DNA of 51,048 nucleotides from Clostridia bacterium (GCA_017399535.1 JAFQBX010000001.1:1-51048); one strand, 5' to 3'. Shown: positions 1 through 7,567, counted from the stretch's first letter. Made by a program: numbers and translations. Notes: generated by a model from the sequence alone, not told the origin.

Positions 1-120
1 CCAGCCGCTTTGCGTTAAAAATGCTCGAAATACACAAAGTATTTCTGCGCTTTTTGCCTTAATCGACAGAAATCTACGCCATTTATAGGTGCTACGCAGT
101 TTTGAAGTGGAAACTTTTTA
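1..120. repeat. Dispersed repeat copy at left window edge
   Basis: The segment around 29-45 contains an inverted repeat, AAATAC-ACAAA-GTATTT. It is followed by a GC-containing stretch and then GTGCTACGCAGTTTTG near 91-106. The same ordered words recur at 50965-51048 (AATACACAAAGTATT, then GCTACAAAACTGC), so both window edges carry copies of one dispersed element. No convincing protein is encoded. Where the copy begins outside the window is unknown. Confidence 0.5.
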
Positions 121-136
121 GATTAACAAATAACAA

Positions 137-172
137 AAATCTCGGAATGCTGTCGCATTTCGGGATTTTTTT
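137..172 (+). terminator. Intrinsic terminator of an upstream gene
   Basis: A stem of about 13 bp, AAATCTCGGAATG against CATTTCGGGATTT with a short loop, is followed by seven T residues on the plus strand. It presumably ends a transcript entering from outside the window. Between here and the promoter at 307 I see nothing else. Confidence 0.75.
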
Positions 173-306
173 ATGAAGTTGAGCGGAAAAGTGGACGTTC
201 AAAACCATTTTATCACTATGGCGTCCCGCCCTTACAGGTGGCTTTTGTTGTTTGCCGGTGTAGAAATTTTTTCTTTCTTTTTGTCGATTTAACCATAAAC
301 AACCGA

Positions 307-335
307 TTGAAAAAATAGGACAAGTATGTTATTAT
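307..335 (+). promoter_or_regulatory. Promoter of the zinc-ribbon/PP2C operon
   Basis: TTGAAA at 307-312 and TATTAT at 330-335 are separated by exactly 17 bp, a good vegetative sigma-A type promoter. A TATAAT at 337-342 is an alternative -10. The first gene starts about 35-40 bp downstream, so the leader is short. Confidence 0.65.
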
Positions 336-377
336 ATATAATAGTAGAATATATAGTCGTATATTGGAGGTTTTCAA

Positions 378-1460
378 ATGCGAAATAATATAATCAAACG
401 TCGGCTTGAATACTCGATGTTAGCGGGAATTTTATTTAATTTCATTTCCCTCTTCATCCCGATAATCAACCTCACCCTCACATCCGAAACAAAGCAATAT
501 ACCGAAGGATACAGCGTGGGCTCACTCGTAAAATTCCTTGTACCCGCAGTGCTCAACGGTGACAAGGGCGAGCTTAGTAATCCGCCGCTTGCCCTGATGG
601 CTTTCCTGCTGTTTGGTCTCATTTGCTGGATTGCCAGCTTGTTTACTCTGGTGCTCGTTTTTCAGAGCATGAGAGCAAAAAAGGTTAATATCTTCCGTAC
701 CATTGCCGTTTCGATTTTCGAGCTGCTGACCGCCCTTTTCTTCCTCGTTTTCTCCGCCCAGATGAAAACCTTTGCAATAAAGGTTGCGGTCGAGCCCTAC
801 TTTGGCAATATCAGAACGGGATTTAATTTCCTCGGTCTGTTGCCGGTTATAATTGTAATTGCTTTTTCCTTTATCAATATCTATATGCTGCTCGGAATTA
901 TCAAACGCGGCGAAGAATATGATGAAATTGACGAAGAAAAGGACGAGGAGCCCGAACCCCGACGCCCCGAAAGACGCCGTGCTCCCTCCTCACTTTATCC
1001 GAATGGCCGCCCGACCAATCCCGAGCGTCCGAGAGTTCCTCGCTCTCCTGCCGAACGCGCAGGCGAGCGTCCTGTCGAACGCACAGGTGAACGCACTGCC
1101 GAGCGTCCCGTCGAGCGTACAAACATTTATTCGGGTGAAGGTGAACGCACTCCCACCGAATATCGCCGTCCGACAAATCGTCCCGCTGCCGACCCATATC
1201 GCGCACGTCCGACCGGCTCGACCGGCGTAATCGACCGCGACCATCTGCCAAAGCCGAGCGCTCCCACATCGCGTCCGACGGCTTCGGCTCCTGCCACCAT
1301 CACCTGCGAAAAATGCGGTGAAAAATGCCGTAAAGGGTCCCGCTTCTGCAACATTTGCGGCGAGCCCCTCGCAAAACCCGAAAAAAGATGTCAGATTTGC
1401 GGCGAATTATTAAGCGAAAGAGATGTATTTTGCCCCTCTTGCGGAGCAAATATCAGATAA
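378..1460 (+). CDS. Membrane protein with Arg/Pro-rich linker and C-terminal double zinc ribbon
   Basis: The protein has 360 aa. The first ~175 residues contain about four hydrophobic helices (roughly 13-35, 71-95, 105-130 and 155-175). After them come an acidic patch (EIDEEKDEEPEP), then about 110 residues rich in Arg, Pro and Glu with repeated RPVER/GER units, then two CxxC..CxxC zinc ribbons (CEKCGEKC..FCNICG and RCQICG..FCPSCG) at the C-terminus. The start at 378 has a strong GGAGG 7 bp upstream. It is the first gene of a three-gene operon; the next gene follows after 9 bp. I do not recognise a named family. The four-helix part plus ribbons suggests a membrane-anchored scaffold or sensor whose soluble tail binds partners. 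That function is inference. Confidence 0.85.
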   Translation: MRNNIIKRRLEYSMLAGILFNFISLFIPIINLTLTSETKQYTEGYSVGSLVKFLVPAVLNGDKGELSNPPLALMAFLLFGLICWIASLFTLVLVFQSMRAKKVNIFRTIAVSIFELLTALFFLVFSAQMKTFAIKVAVEPYFGNIRTGFNFLGLLPVIIVIAFSFINIYMLLGIIKRGEEYDEIDEEKDEEPEPRRPERRRAPSSLYPNGRPTNPERPRVPRSPAERAGERPVERTGERTAERPVERTNIYSGEGERTPTEYRRPTNRPAADPYRARPTGSTGVIDRDHLPKPSAPTSRPTASAPATITCEKCGEKCRKGSRFCNICGEPLAKPEKRCQICGELLSERDVFCPSCGANIR

Positions 1461-1469
1461 GGTGAATGT

Positions 1470-2429
1470 ATGAATAAGCATAGTTTTAACGCAATCAACA
1501 ACCTTTCGGTGCTGGACAGCGGAAGGGGAAGGTCGCTTGACGGCAAATGCGCCGTCTATCGCGTTGACGACAACGAAGCAAAGGCGGTAGCCGCCGTTTT
1601 TGAAGGAAGCGGCAAATACAGCGAGGTTGAATACGCCGAGTTTGATAACCGCACAGGCGCAAATATCGGAAGCCGAATTGCCGCCGCCGCTACGCTGAAT
1701 TGGTTTAACAGCGATAAATGCAACTTTGACGACAACGACGCCGACCGTCTGCGCGCCAGCATCGACCTCATTATGCGAAAGGCAAAGAGAGAGCTCGATT
1801 ACGAGGGCGACAACCTTTTTAACAAAAAGCCGAAGAATTTTAACACCTCGGCAGCCGTTTGTGCCGTCGATTACTACAATTACGACAGCGCAATTTGCGA
1901 ATTCCTGTGGGCAGGAAACTGCCGCGGCTACGTGCTTGACGGATACGGGCTTTGCCAGCTCACCGAGGACGACGTAAATGGTACTCAGGACGCCTTTGTA
2001 TGCCGCGCTGACGGCGCAAAGCTCGTCAACGTTATCAACGCCGACGTCGATTATACAATGAATTTCCGTCGCATCAGCATCACCGACCCGATGATGCTCA
2101 TTACGGCTACCACAGCCGCCTTTGACGATTTCGGCAGCCCGATGGAGTTTGAATACGCCATTCTCTACGCCCTGATAAAATCAAAGAACATCGCCGAATG
2201 GGAACAGCGTCTGACCGCTATCATAAAGCAGTATGCCGACGACGATTTTTCAATGACCGTTATGTCGGTGGGCTTTGACGATTTTGACCACATGAAAAAG
2301 CACTATGAGCCGCGCACAAAGCAGCTCATCGAGGAATATATCCGTCCCCTCAACGCCGCCAGAAAGGGCGAAACAAAGCTCAACATTCGCTCACTCTGGA
2401 ACAGGTACAGAGACGGTTATTACAGATAA
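1470..2429 (+). CDS. Degenerate PP2C-like phosphatase domain protein
   Basis: The protein has 319 aa. The N-terminal half follows the PP2C fold pattern: AVYRVDDN..AVAAVFEGSGKYSEVEYAEF aligns with the VaDGmGGh..gE segment, and FLWAGNCRGYVLDGYGLCQLTEDD aligns with the GDSRayl...l.qLT.DH segment. The metal-binding aspartates are not kept. The DG of motif 2 reads EG, and the first Asp of GDSR reads GN. The protein may therefore be a pseudophosphatase that binds rather than hydrolyses. RBS AGGTGA precedes the ATG. It lies between two zinc-ribbon membrane proteins in one operon, which suggests a shared signalling or envelope role. PP2C-like assignment is moderate; catalytic inactivity is inference from motif loss. 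Confidence 0.75.
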   Translation: MNKHSFNAINNLSVLDSGRGRSLDGKCAVYRVDDNEAKAVAAVFEGSGKYSEVEYAEFDNRTGANIGSRIAAAATLNWFNSDKCNFDDNDADRLRASIDLIMRKAKRELDYEGDNLFNKKPKNFNTSAAVCAVDYYNYDSAICEFLWAGNCRGYVLDGYGLCQLTEDDVNGTQDAFVCRADGAKLVNVINADVDYTMNFRRISITDPMMLITATTAAFDDFGSPMEFEYAILYALIKSKNIAEWEQRLTAIIKQYADDDFSMTVMSVGFDDFDHMKKHYEPRTKQLIEEYIRPLNAARKGETKLNIRSLWNRYRDGYYR

Positions 2430-2449
2430 AAAAGGGAGGATTTGATTGT

Positions 2450-3289
2450 ATGTTTTGTAAAAACTGCGGACACAATATTGCGCCGTCCGAGCAGGTCTGC
2501 CCCTTTTGCGCTGAAAAAAGCGGATTCCCGAAAGGAATGGTCGGCGACGAGGAGCTTTTGGCCGTCAGAGAGGCAAAAGCAATCGTCGGTGACGTTTCGT
2601 TAGGCGTCGATTCGTACGGAAAATCAGCCGTCCCCCACACTCCGCGAAAGAGAGAGGAAAACTCCTTTACCGACGACCAGGCAACCACCGTTTTCTCGGT
2701 CGGCGAGGTCAACGCGGCTATCAACAGAGCGAACAACGTCGATGAATACGACGACTATGATGATTTCGACGACGAATACGACGAATATTATGATAATAAA
2801 AAGGCGCCACTCCCCTTTACCAACAGTCAGATTATGATTATCGGCGGCGGAATTCTCATTGTTTTGGTGCTTGTTATCATTCTCCTGCTGTCAAAGTGCG
2901 GCGGAGATTCCGCGTCGGGCACTCCGACATCGAGCGGCAACGAAACCTCGATGATTTCGAGCGAAGTTAGTGCGACAAGCAGCGAAACTTCAAGCGCAAC
3001 CACCTCAGTTGAAAGCTCCGTTTCCTTCACAAGCTCGACCGTTTCGACAAGCAGCACGCCGACTAGCTCGACCACTTCGAGCGATGTTTCGAGCAATGTT
3101 TCAAGCGGAACTTCTAGCGCAACGTCGAGCAACGTTTCGAGCGACACCTCGAGCGCAACGTCGAGTGACACATCAAGTGCAACATCGAGCGAAACTTCAA
3201 GCGCGACATCAAGCGAAACTCCAAGCACACCTTCTCAAGCTCCCGAGGACATCGGTGAGGATGAGGGCAGAGACCCCGACGCTCAGTAA
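2450..3289 (+). CDS. Zinc-ribbon, single-TM protein with long Ser/Thr-rich tail
   Basis: The protein has 279 aa. It opens with a zinc ribbon (CKNCG..CPFC, residues 3-23). An acidic, disordered segment follows (DEYDDYDDFDDEYDEYYD, about 98-115). One membrane helix lies at about 124-147 and ends in KCGGDS. The last ~125 residues are almost only Ser, Thr, Ala and Val, with repeats of the type SSETSSATS. The ribbon at the N-terminus and the single helix suggest an Nin-Cout topology with the Ser/Thr stalk outside, possibly glycosylated or spanning the wall. GGGAGG sits at the usual distance before the ATG. The gene is third in the operon. No family name is recognised. Confidence 0.8.
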   Translation: MFCKNCGHNIAPSEQVCPFCAEKSGFPKGMVGDEELLAVREAKAIVGDVSLGVDSYGKSAVPHTPRKREENSFTDDQATTVFSVGEVNAAINRANNVDEYDDYDDFDDEYDEYYDNKKAPLPFTNSQIMIIGGGILIVLVLVIILLLSKCGGDSASGTPTSSGNETSMISSEVSATSSETSSATTSVESSVSFTSSTVSTSSTPTSSTTSSDVSSNVSSGTSSATSSNVSSDTSSATSSDTSSATSSETSSATSSETPSTPSQAPEDIGEDEGRDPDAQ

Positions 3290-3372
3290 ACACCCCTTTT
3301 GCCGTAGTGAAATGATCGCGAAACGCCTTTTTTATAAGGTGTGGGGCGTGAAAGCGCAGATAAACCGAATAA

Positions 3373-3423
3373 AAAACCGCCGTTTTGTCAAGGATAAGGA
3401 CAGAAAGGCGGTTTTGTTTTTTT
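3373..3423 (+). terminator. Terminator of the zinc-ribbon/PP2C operon
   Basis: AAAACCGCC (3373-3381) pairs with GGCGGTTTT (3407-3415), with partial inner pairing, followed by a run of T with one interruption. It closes the operon about 85 bp after the last stop codon. Confidence 0.75.
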
Positions 3424-3426
3424 ACT

Positions 3427-3693
3427 ATGATAAAAGGTGTTTCAAAGCAGATTATCGAAATAGCCCAGACCGAAAATCCCTTTTTTGAAAGGGCGGTTTT
3501 CTTTGTTAGACGGGAGTATATCGGCGGCGACGAAAAAAAGCTGACGGGTGAAGCTTGGCGGCTTCTTTCGTCGGCGAAAAGACCGCCAAACGCACAGTTT
3601 AAAAATCGCAAGCGGGTGCTTTTTTTGCGCGGAATGGTCGCGCTGTCCTATCCCGTTCTGGCGGCGGTGGTTTATCTGCTCGCAAGAGGGTGA
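3427..3693 (+). CDS. Small conserved-looking protein with C-terminal membrane anchor
   Basis: The protein has 88 aa from ATG 3427 and begins MIKGVSKQIIEIAQ. The N-terminal ~55 residues look like a compact soluble domain (NPFFERAVFFVRREY). The C-terminal ~18 residues (MVALSYPVLAAVVYLL) form a hydrophobic anchor. It resembles small tail-anchored hypothetical proteins I associate with clostridial genomes, but I cannot name a family. The start lies only 3 bp after the T-run of the preceding terminator, and the only ribosome-binding-like sequence (AAGGCGG) is part of the terminator stem. Expression may therefore depend on readthrough. Reality of the gene is moderate. Confidence 0.5.
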   Translation: MIKGVSKQIIEIAQTENPFFERAVFFVRREYIGGDEKKLTGEAWRLLSSAKRPPNAQFKNRKRVLFLRGMVALSYPVLAAVVYLLARG

Positions 3694-3783
3694 TGGGGAG
3701 GAAAATACGACCTTTTCGCCCGTTTAATTGCACGGCAGACGGCGATCAAAGAATCTAAGTAATTAGATTTATAAAGCAAAATT

Positions 3784-3816
3784 ACCCCTCTGTCGAGCAA
3801 TCGACAGAGGGGTTTT
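3784..3816 (+). terminator. Strong intrinsic terminator
   Basis: ACCCCTCTGTCGA (3784-3796) pairs perfectly with TCGACAGAGGGGT (3801-3813) around a GCAA tetraloop and ends in TTTT. It separates the 88-aa gene from the next promoter. Confidence 0.85.
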
Positions 3817-3825
3817 GTATCTCTA

Positions 3826-3854
3826 TTGCTTATTTTTTTAAAAAATGTTATAAT
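3826..3854 (+). promoter_or_regulatory. Promoter of the 92-aa gene
   Basis: TTGCTT at 3826-3831 and a perfect TATAAT at 3849-3854 are separated by 17 bp. The gene starts 37 bp after the -10. Confidence 0.7.
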
Positions 3855-3890
3855 AAGGAAAAAGCTGCAAATTAAATAGGAGTATGATAT

Positions 3891-4169
3891 ATGAAATTTC
3901 CATTTCGCGAATCTGAAAATACAGCTGTTATAACTTGCTGTCATATCATTGAGAACGGTGCGGATATTTTATATGTGTCCCACGATGCAGAGGACGGAAT
4001 GTGGGAGTTTCTTTGCGGCGGAGCACATATGCAAGAACAAGCAAAAGTTGTTTCGTTGCGTGAAATTTTCACACTTGATAATACGGTATCTGAACTTGCA
4101 AATATGCCCTGCGGTTATATCGCAGAGAGGACGAATAAAAATTCAAAATGGAAGATTAAAAAGAAATAA
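3891..4169 (+). CDS. Small protein resembling DUF2185/immunity-type family
   Basis: The protein has 92 aa with its own promoter, terminator boundary and AGGAG. It carries the order CCHIIENG..ILYVSHD..WEFLCGG..H..AKVVSLREI, then a C-terminal GYIAER. This layout is reminiscent of the DUF2185/Imm33-like small proteins, several of which act as immunity proteins. It is a monocistronic AT-rich gene with no toxin gene nearby. The family call is from memory of the motif order and is tentative; the function is unknown. Confidence 0.6.
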   Translation: MKFPFRESENTAVITCCHIIENGADILYVSHDAEDGMWEFLCGGAHMQEQAKVVSLREIFTLDNTVSELANMPCGYIAERTNKNSKWKIKKK

Positions 4170-4571
4170 ATTCCCTCTTTTGCTAATAGCAGCACAGACG
4201 GCGATTAAGGGCTACGATTTATCCCGATAACAAATCCCCGCCGAGAAATCGATGGGAGTTTTCGCCCTTGTGCAAAGGTTATTCCCCTGTTATAAAAAAA
4301 TTCGCAAAGCAACAAAAGGGTGGCGGTATCCGCAGGATAGGGGATAGAGCGTTAGCGAAATCGGAGAGACTGTTTTGCACCGACAATCCCCCTGTCTTTT
4401 TGCTTTGCAAAAATCCAGCCCCCTTTACACAAGGGGGTCTTTTTTCGTCCGAGCGATCGGTGGCGGTCTTTGTAATGTCCGTTTTTTGGGACAAGGCATG
4501 TGATATTTTTAATATAACAACAAAAACATAGGTTTATTCACAAGCAAAACATCTAAAAAGGACGGAAAAAT
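4170..4571. other. Non-coding gap with a dispersed palindromic repeat
   Basis: No gene is supported in these 402 bp. At 4394-4450 lies a GCTTTGCAAAA stretch, followed by a perfect palindrome CCCCCTTTACACAAGGGGG and a T-run. This is one member of a repeat family seen again near 8620, 23500 and 28575. The palindrome can also act as a terminator on the plus strand. No clear promoter for the following ATPase gene was found. Confidence 0.55.
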
Positions 4572-5441
4572 ATGATTTACTTAAAAAGATTAAAACTAAC
4601 AACAGACAAAGACGAAACAATAGAAATCGTAAATCAAAGGCGAACTTGTTTTGGAACGATGTACCCATTTAAAATATTTCCACTTAAAAAGCTTGAACAA
4701 ATTGATTTTGCACCTGTAACGATTTTTTATGGTGGAAACGGTTCGGGGAAAACCACTTTGCTGAATATAATATCGGAAAAAATTAAAGCCATCCGTCATT
4801 CCGAATACAATAAAAGTGCGTTTTTTGAAACATATACACGTCTTTGCCAAATATACGCAGATGAAATTCCCCCAAACAGCCAAATTCTTTCAAGCGACGA
4901 CGTTTTTGATTACGTTATGAACATGAGATATTTGAATAGCAACGTAGATTTTCACAGAGAGGAACTTTTTAGGGGATACGGTTTGCAACGCCAAAAGGCA
5001 GAAAACGAAGAAGGATATATAAATCTTCACGGACTTGACGATTACGACCGTTGGAAAGAGGTGCACGATGCGACATCGAAAACACAATCACGGTTTGTAA
5101 AAGAACGACTGGCTAAAAATGTTGATATGTTCTCTAACGGCGAAACGGCAATGCGATATTTTACGGAACATATTGACAGAGACGCTATATATCTTTTAGA
5201 CGAGCCCGAAAACAGTCTTTCGATTAAATTTCAAATTGATTTGGCTAAATACATAAGCGATTCAGCAAGATTTTTCGGTTGTCAATTTATAATATCTACC
5301 CATTCACCAATTTTGCTTTCGATAGATAAGGCCAAGATATATGATCTTGATAGCTTCCCTGTGACAACAAAAGAATGGTCCGAACTGGAAAACGTAAGAG
5401 CGTACTATAATTTTTTCAAGGAACACGAGAATAAGTTTTGA
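4572..5441 (+). CDS. Orphan AAA/ABC-type ATPase (AAA_15/21-like)
   Basis: The protein has 289 aa. Walker A is GGNGSGKTT at about 54-62. An ABC-like signature FSNGETA lies near 180, Walker B is IYLLDEPENS near 207-216, and the H-loop is ISTHSPILLS near 248. The order is that of the AAA ATPases related to RecF, OLD and ABC proteins, which bind ATP as head-to-tail dimers. There is no long coiled coil or TOPRIM domain, so it is smaller than OLD or SMC proteins. AAAGGA precedes the ATG. The gene stands alone, is markedly AT-rich next to its neighbours and is probably acquired. Relatives occur in phage-defence loci, but no partner nuclease is adjacent, so a defence role is only possible. Confidence 0.8.
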   Translation: MIYLKRLKLTTDKDETIEIVNQRRTCFGTMYPFKIFPLKKLEQIDFAPVTIFYGGNGSGKTTLLNIISEKIKAIRHSEYNKSAFFETYTRLCQIYADEIPPNSQILSSDDVFDYVMNMRYLNSNVDFHREELFRGYGLQRQKAENEEGYINLHGLDDYDRWKEVHDATSKTQSRFVKERLAKNVDMFSNGETAMRYFTEHIDRDAIYLLDEPENSLSIKFQIDLAKYISDSARFFGCQFIISTHSPILLSIDKAKIYDLDSFPVTTKEWSELENVRAYYNFFKEHENKF

Positions 5442-5498
5442 TGCATCATTTGCTAACTACAAAACTACGCTAAGGGCGATACGCAATATATGTTTTTA

Positions 5499-5527
5499 TT
5501 GACACTTTGCTTTTTGTTTGATATATT
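5499..5527 (+). promoter_or_regulatory. Promoter of the orphan small RNA
   Basis: A perfect TTGACA (5499-5504), a 17-bp spacer and TATATT (5522-5527) form the best -35/-10 pair in this part of the window. The predicted start at about 5534 lies immediately before the RNA's first helix. Confidence 0.75.
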
Positions 5528-5533
5528 GATTAT

Positions 5534-5653
5534 AGGAAGTGTTGCCGAGTATTCGGTTACCACGGCAAGTAAAGTCCGTGGGGCGCTTCCTCAATCGGCA
5601 CATTCCCCCAACGGCAATTGCAGCCTATTCAGGGAATCTGCCGTTTTTATTTT
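5534..5653 (+). ncRNA. Structured small RNA of unknown family, about 120 nt
   Basis: The predicted transcript begins one base before GGAAGTG (5535-5541), which pairs with CGCTTCC (5584-5590). Enclosed are two hairpins: CCGA-GTAT-TCGG (5545-5556) and CCACGG/CCGTGG (5560-5581). This gives a three-way junction. Downstream, ACGGCA (5611-5616) pairs with TGCCGT (5639-5644) before a T-rich tail, forming a terminator. ATTCCC (5602-5607) can pair with GGGAAT (5632-5637) inside the terminator loop, and a second CGGCA copy at 5596-5600 could compete for the terminator's 3' arm. No plus-strand gene follows, because thrS is convergent, so it is a free RNA rather than a leader. It does not match SRP, 6S, RNase P or tmRNA cores I know. 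Confidence 0.65.
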
Positions 5654-5680
5654 CACACACAAATAGCAATTTCCACACAC

Positions 5681-5716
5681 AAAAAAGGACGTAGAAATTT
5701 TCTACGTCCTTTTTTA
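5681..5716. terminator. Bidirectional terminator at the 3' end of thrS
   Basis: AAAAAAGGACGTAGAAA and its complement TTTCTACGTCCTTTTTT form a symmetrical hairpin with A-run and T-run on both sides. It serves thrS on the minus strand and backs up the small RNA terminator on the plus strand. Confidence 0.8.
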
Positions 5717-5768
5717 CGTTATATTCTGCGGAATTGGAAATCCTGCGAAACCAAAAAACTCGTTTCGC

Positions 5769-7532
5769 TTATGCCTTGTCGGCGATTTCCTTTGTCACCA
5801 TCGCTAAGAAGGCGTCAAACGGCATAACCTCGGTCGCGTTGGTGTCGCGACGGCGAACGGCAACCGTTCCTTCCTCCTGCTCCTTGTCGCCGATGACAAG
5901 CATATACGGAATCTTTTGCATCTGCGCCTCGCGAACCTTGTAGCCGGTCTTTTCCTGACGCTTGTCGGATTCGCAGCGGATTCCTGCCGCCTTCATGGCT
6001 GCTTCGAGCTTGTCGGTGTACTCGTTATTGCGGTCGGTAATCGGGAGGAGTCGCACCTGAACGGGCGAGAGCCAGGTCGGGAACTTTCCTGCATAATGCT
6101 CGATGAGGATACCGATAAATCTTTCGATTGAGCCGAAAACAACGCGGTGAATCATAATCGGGCGGTGCTTCTGACCGTCGGAGCCGATATACTCGGCCTC
6201 GAATCGAAGGGGAAGCTGGAAGTCGAGCTGAATGGTACCGCACTGCCATGTTCTGCCGATAGAATCTTCGAGGTGGAAGTCGATCTTTGGTCCATAGAAA
6301 GCGCCGTCACCCTCGTTTACAACATAGGGCATTTCCATTTCTTCAAGTGCCTGACGGAGTCCCTCGGTCGCCATTTCCCAGTCCTCGATTGCGCCGAGGT
6401 GGTCCTCCGGCATGGTCGAAAGCTCAACGTGATACTTAAAGCCAAACTTTGCATAAACCTCGTCGATGAGACGGACAACACCCTTTATCTGCTCGGTGAT
6501 TTGCTCACGTGTCATGTAAATATGCGCGTCGTCCTGGGTAAAGCAACGCACACGCATGAGTCCGTGCAAGGCGCCCGACTTTTCGTGACGGTGAACCAGT
6601 CCGAGCTCGCCGAGTTTCATCGGCAAATCCTTATACGAACGCGGTTCCATCTTATAAACCAGCATTCCGCCCGGGCAGTTCATCGGCTTGACGGCAAAGT
6701 CGTTTTCGTCGATGACGGTGGTGTACATATTATCCTTGTAATGTCCCCAGTGTCCCGAGGTTTCCCACAGCTCGCGGTTGAGCATAATCGGGGTGCTGAT
6801 TTCGAGATAGCCGTCGCGTGTATGAAGCTCACGCCAATAGTCGATGAGCGTATTCTTTACAATCATTCCCTTCGGCAAGAAAAACGGGAATCCCGGTCCC
6901 TCTTCCATTATCGAAAAGAGTCCAAGCTCCTTTCCGAGTCGGCGATGGTCGCGCTTTTTTGCCTCTTCCATTCGGGTGAGATATTCTTCGAGGTCGGTTT
7001 TGTTCGAAAAGGCGGTGCCGTAAATACGGGTGAGCATCTTATTCTTTTCGTTTCCGCGCCAGTATGCACCTGCAACCGAGGTGAGCTTGAATGCCTTTAC
7101 AGCCGAGGTGTAGGTCACGTGAGGTCCTGCGCACAGGTCAACATAATCCCCCTGCTTAAAGAAGGAAAGCTCCTCGTCGTCGGGCAGGTCGTTGATAAGC
7201 TCAACCTTGTAGCTTTCGCCTGCTTTTTCCATAAGCTCGATAGCTTCCTTGCGCGGCAGGGTAAAGCGCTCCAGCTTTAAATTCTCCTTGACAATCTTTT
7301 TCATCTCGGCCTCGATTGCGACCAGTTCCTCGTCGGTAAAAGGAGTTTCGCGGTCGAAATCGTAATAGAATCCGTCCTTTATCGAGGGGCCGATTGCGAG
7401 CTTTGTTTCGGGGTAAAGGCGCTTTACCGCCTGGGCCAAAATGTGCGACGCTGTGTGACGAAGCGCACCGCGTCCAATCTCGTCCTCAAAGGAATATTCG
7501 GCTATCGAGCCGTCGTGCATAATAACCTTCAT
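5769..7532 (-). CDS. thrS: Threonyl-tRNA synthetase lacking the TGS domain
   Basis: This class II synthetase (587 aa) charges tRNA-Thr in the cytoplasm. The editing domain keeps its zinc-type motif RHTASHILAQAVKRLYP. The catalytic core shows KPMNCPGGMLVYK and MRVRCFTQDDAHIY, and the C-terminal anticodon-binding domain starts around VQVRLLPITDR. The start at 7532 is fixed by GGAGG 10 bp upstream. The in-frame extension to 7697 is translated T-box leader and is not coding. Usual ThrRS has about 640 aa, with an N-terminal TGS domain of about 60 residues. Here only a ~20-residue strand (MKVIMHDGSIAEYSFEDE) remains before the editing domain, so TGS is essentially absent. Regulation is by the upstream T-box. 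Confidence 0.95.
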   Translation of the reverse strand: MKVIMHDGSIAEYSFEDEIGRGALRHTASHILAQAVKRLYPETKLAIGPSIKDGFYYDFDRETPFTDEELVAIEAEMKKIVKENLKLERFTLPRKEAIELMEKAGESYKVELINDLPDDEELSFFKQGDYVDLCAGPHVTYTSAVKAFKLTSVAGAYWRGNEKNKMLTRIYGTAFSNKTDLEEYLTRMEEAKKRDHRRLGKELGLFSIMEEGPGFPFFLPKGMIVKNTLIDYWRELHTRDGYLEISTPIMLNRELWETSGHWGHYKDNMYTTVIDENDFAVKPMNCPGGMLVYKMEPRSYKDLPMKLGELGLVHRHEKSGALHGLMRVRCFTQDDAHIYMTREQITEQIKGVVRLIDEVYAKFGFKYHVELSTMPEDHLGAIEDWEMATEGLRQALEEMEMPYVVNEGDGAFYGPKIDFHLEDSIGRTWQCGTIQLDFQLPLRFEAEYIGSDGQKHRPIMIHRVVFGSIERFIGILIEHYAGKFPTWLSPVQVRLLPITDRNNEYTDKLEAAMKAAGIRCESDKRQEKTGYKVREAQMQKIPYMLVIGDKEQEEGTVAVRRRDTNATEVMPFDAFLAMVTKEIADKA

Positions 7533-7567
7533 TATAAAACAACCTCCGTTTTTTGAGTTAATTTTGC

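Noticed and set aside
2827-3228. Minus-strand frame of Val/Leu/Glu repeats
   Set aside because: Produced by reading the Ser/Thr repeat DNA on the other strand.
4268-4531. 87-codon frame before the AAA ATPase
   Set aside because: Crosses a dispersed palindromic repeat and has no start signals.
5534-5653. 6S, SRP or riboswitch identity for the small RNA
   Set aside because: The SRP core, a 6S-like long duplex with central bubble, and the riboswitch motifs I know are all absent, and no gene lies downstream on the same strand.
6147-7280. 377-codon plus-strand open frame opposite thrS
   Set aside because: It is a shadow of the highly conserved minus-strand thrS, with no ribosome-binding site and no family features.
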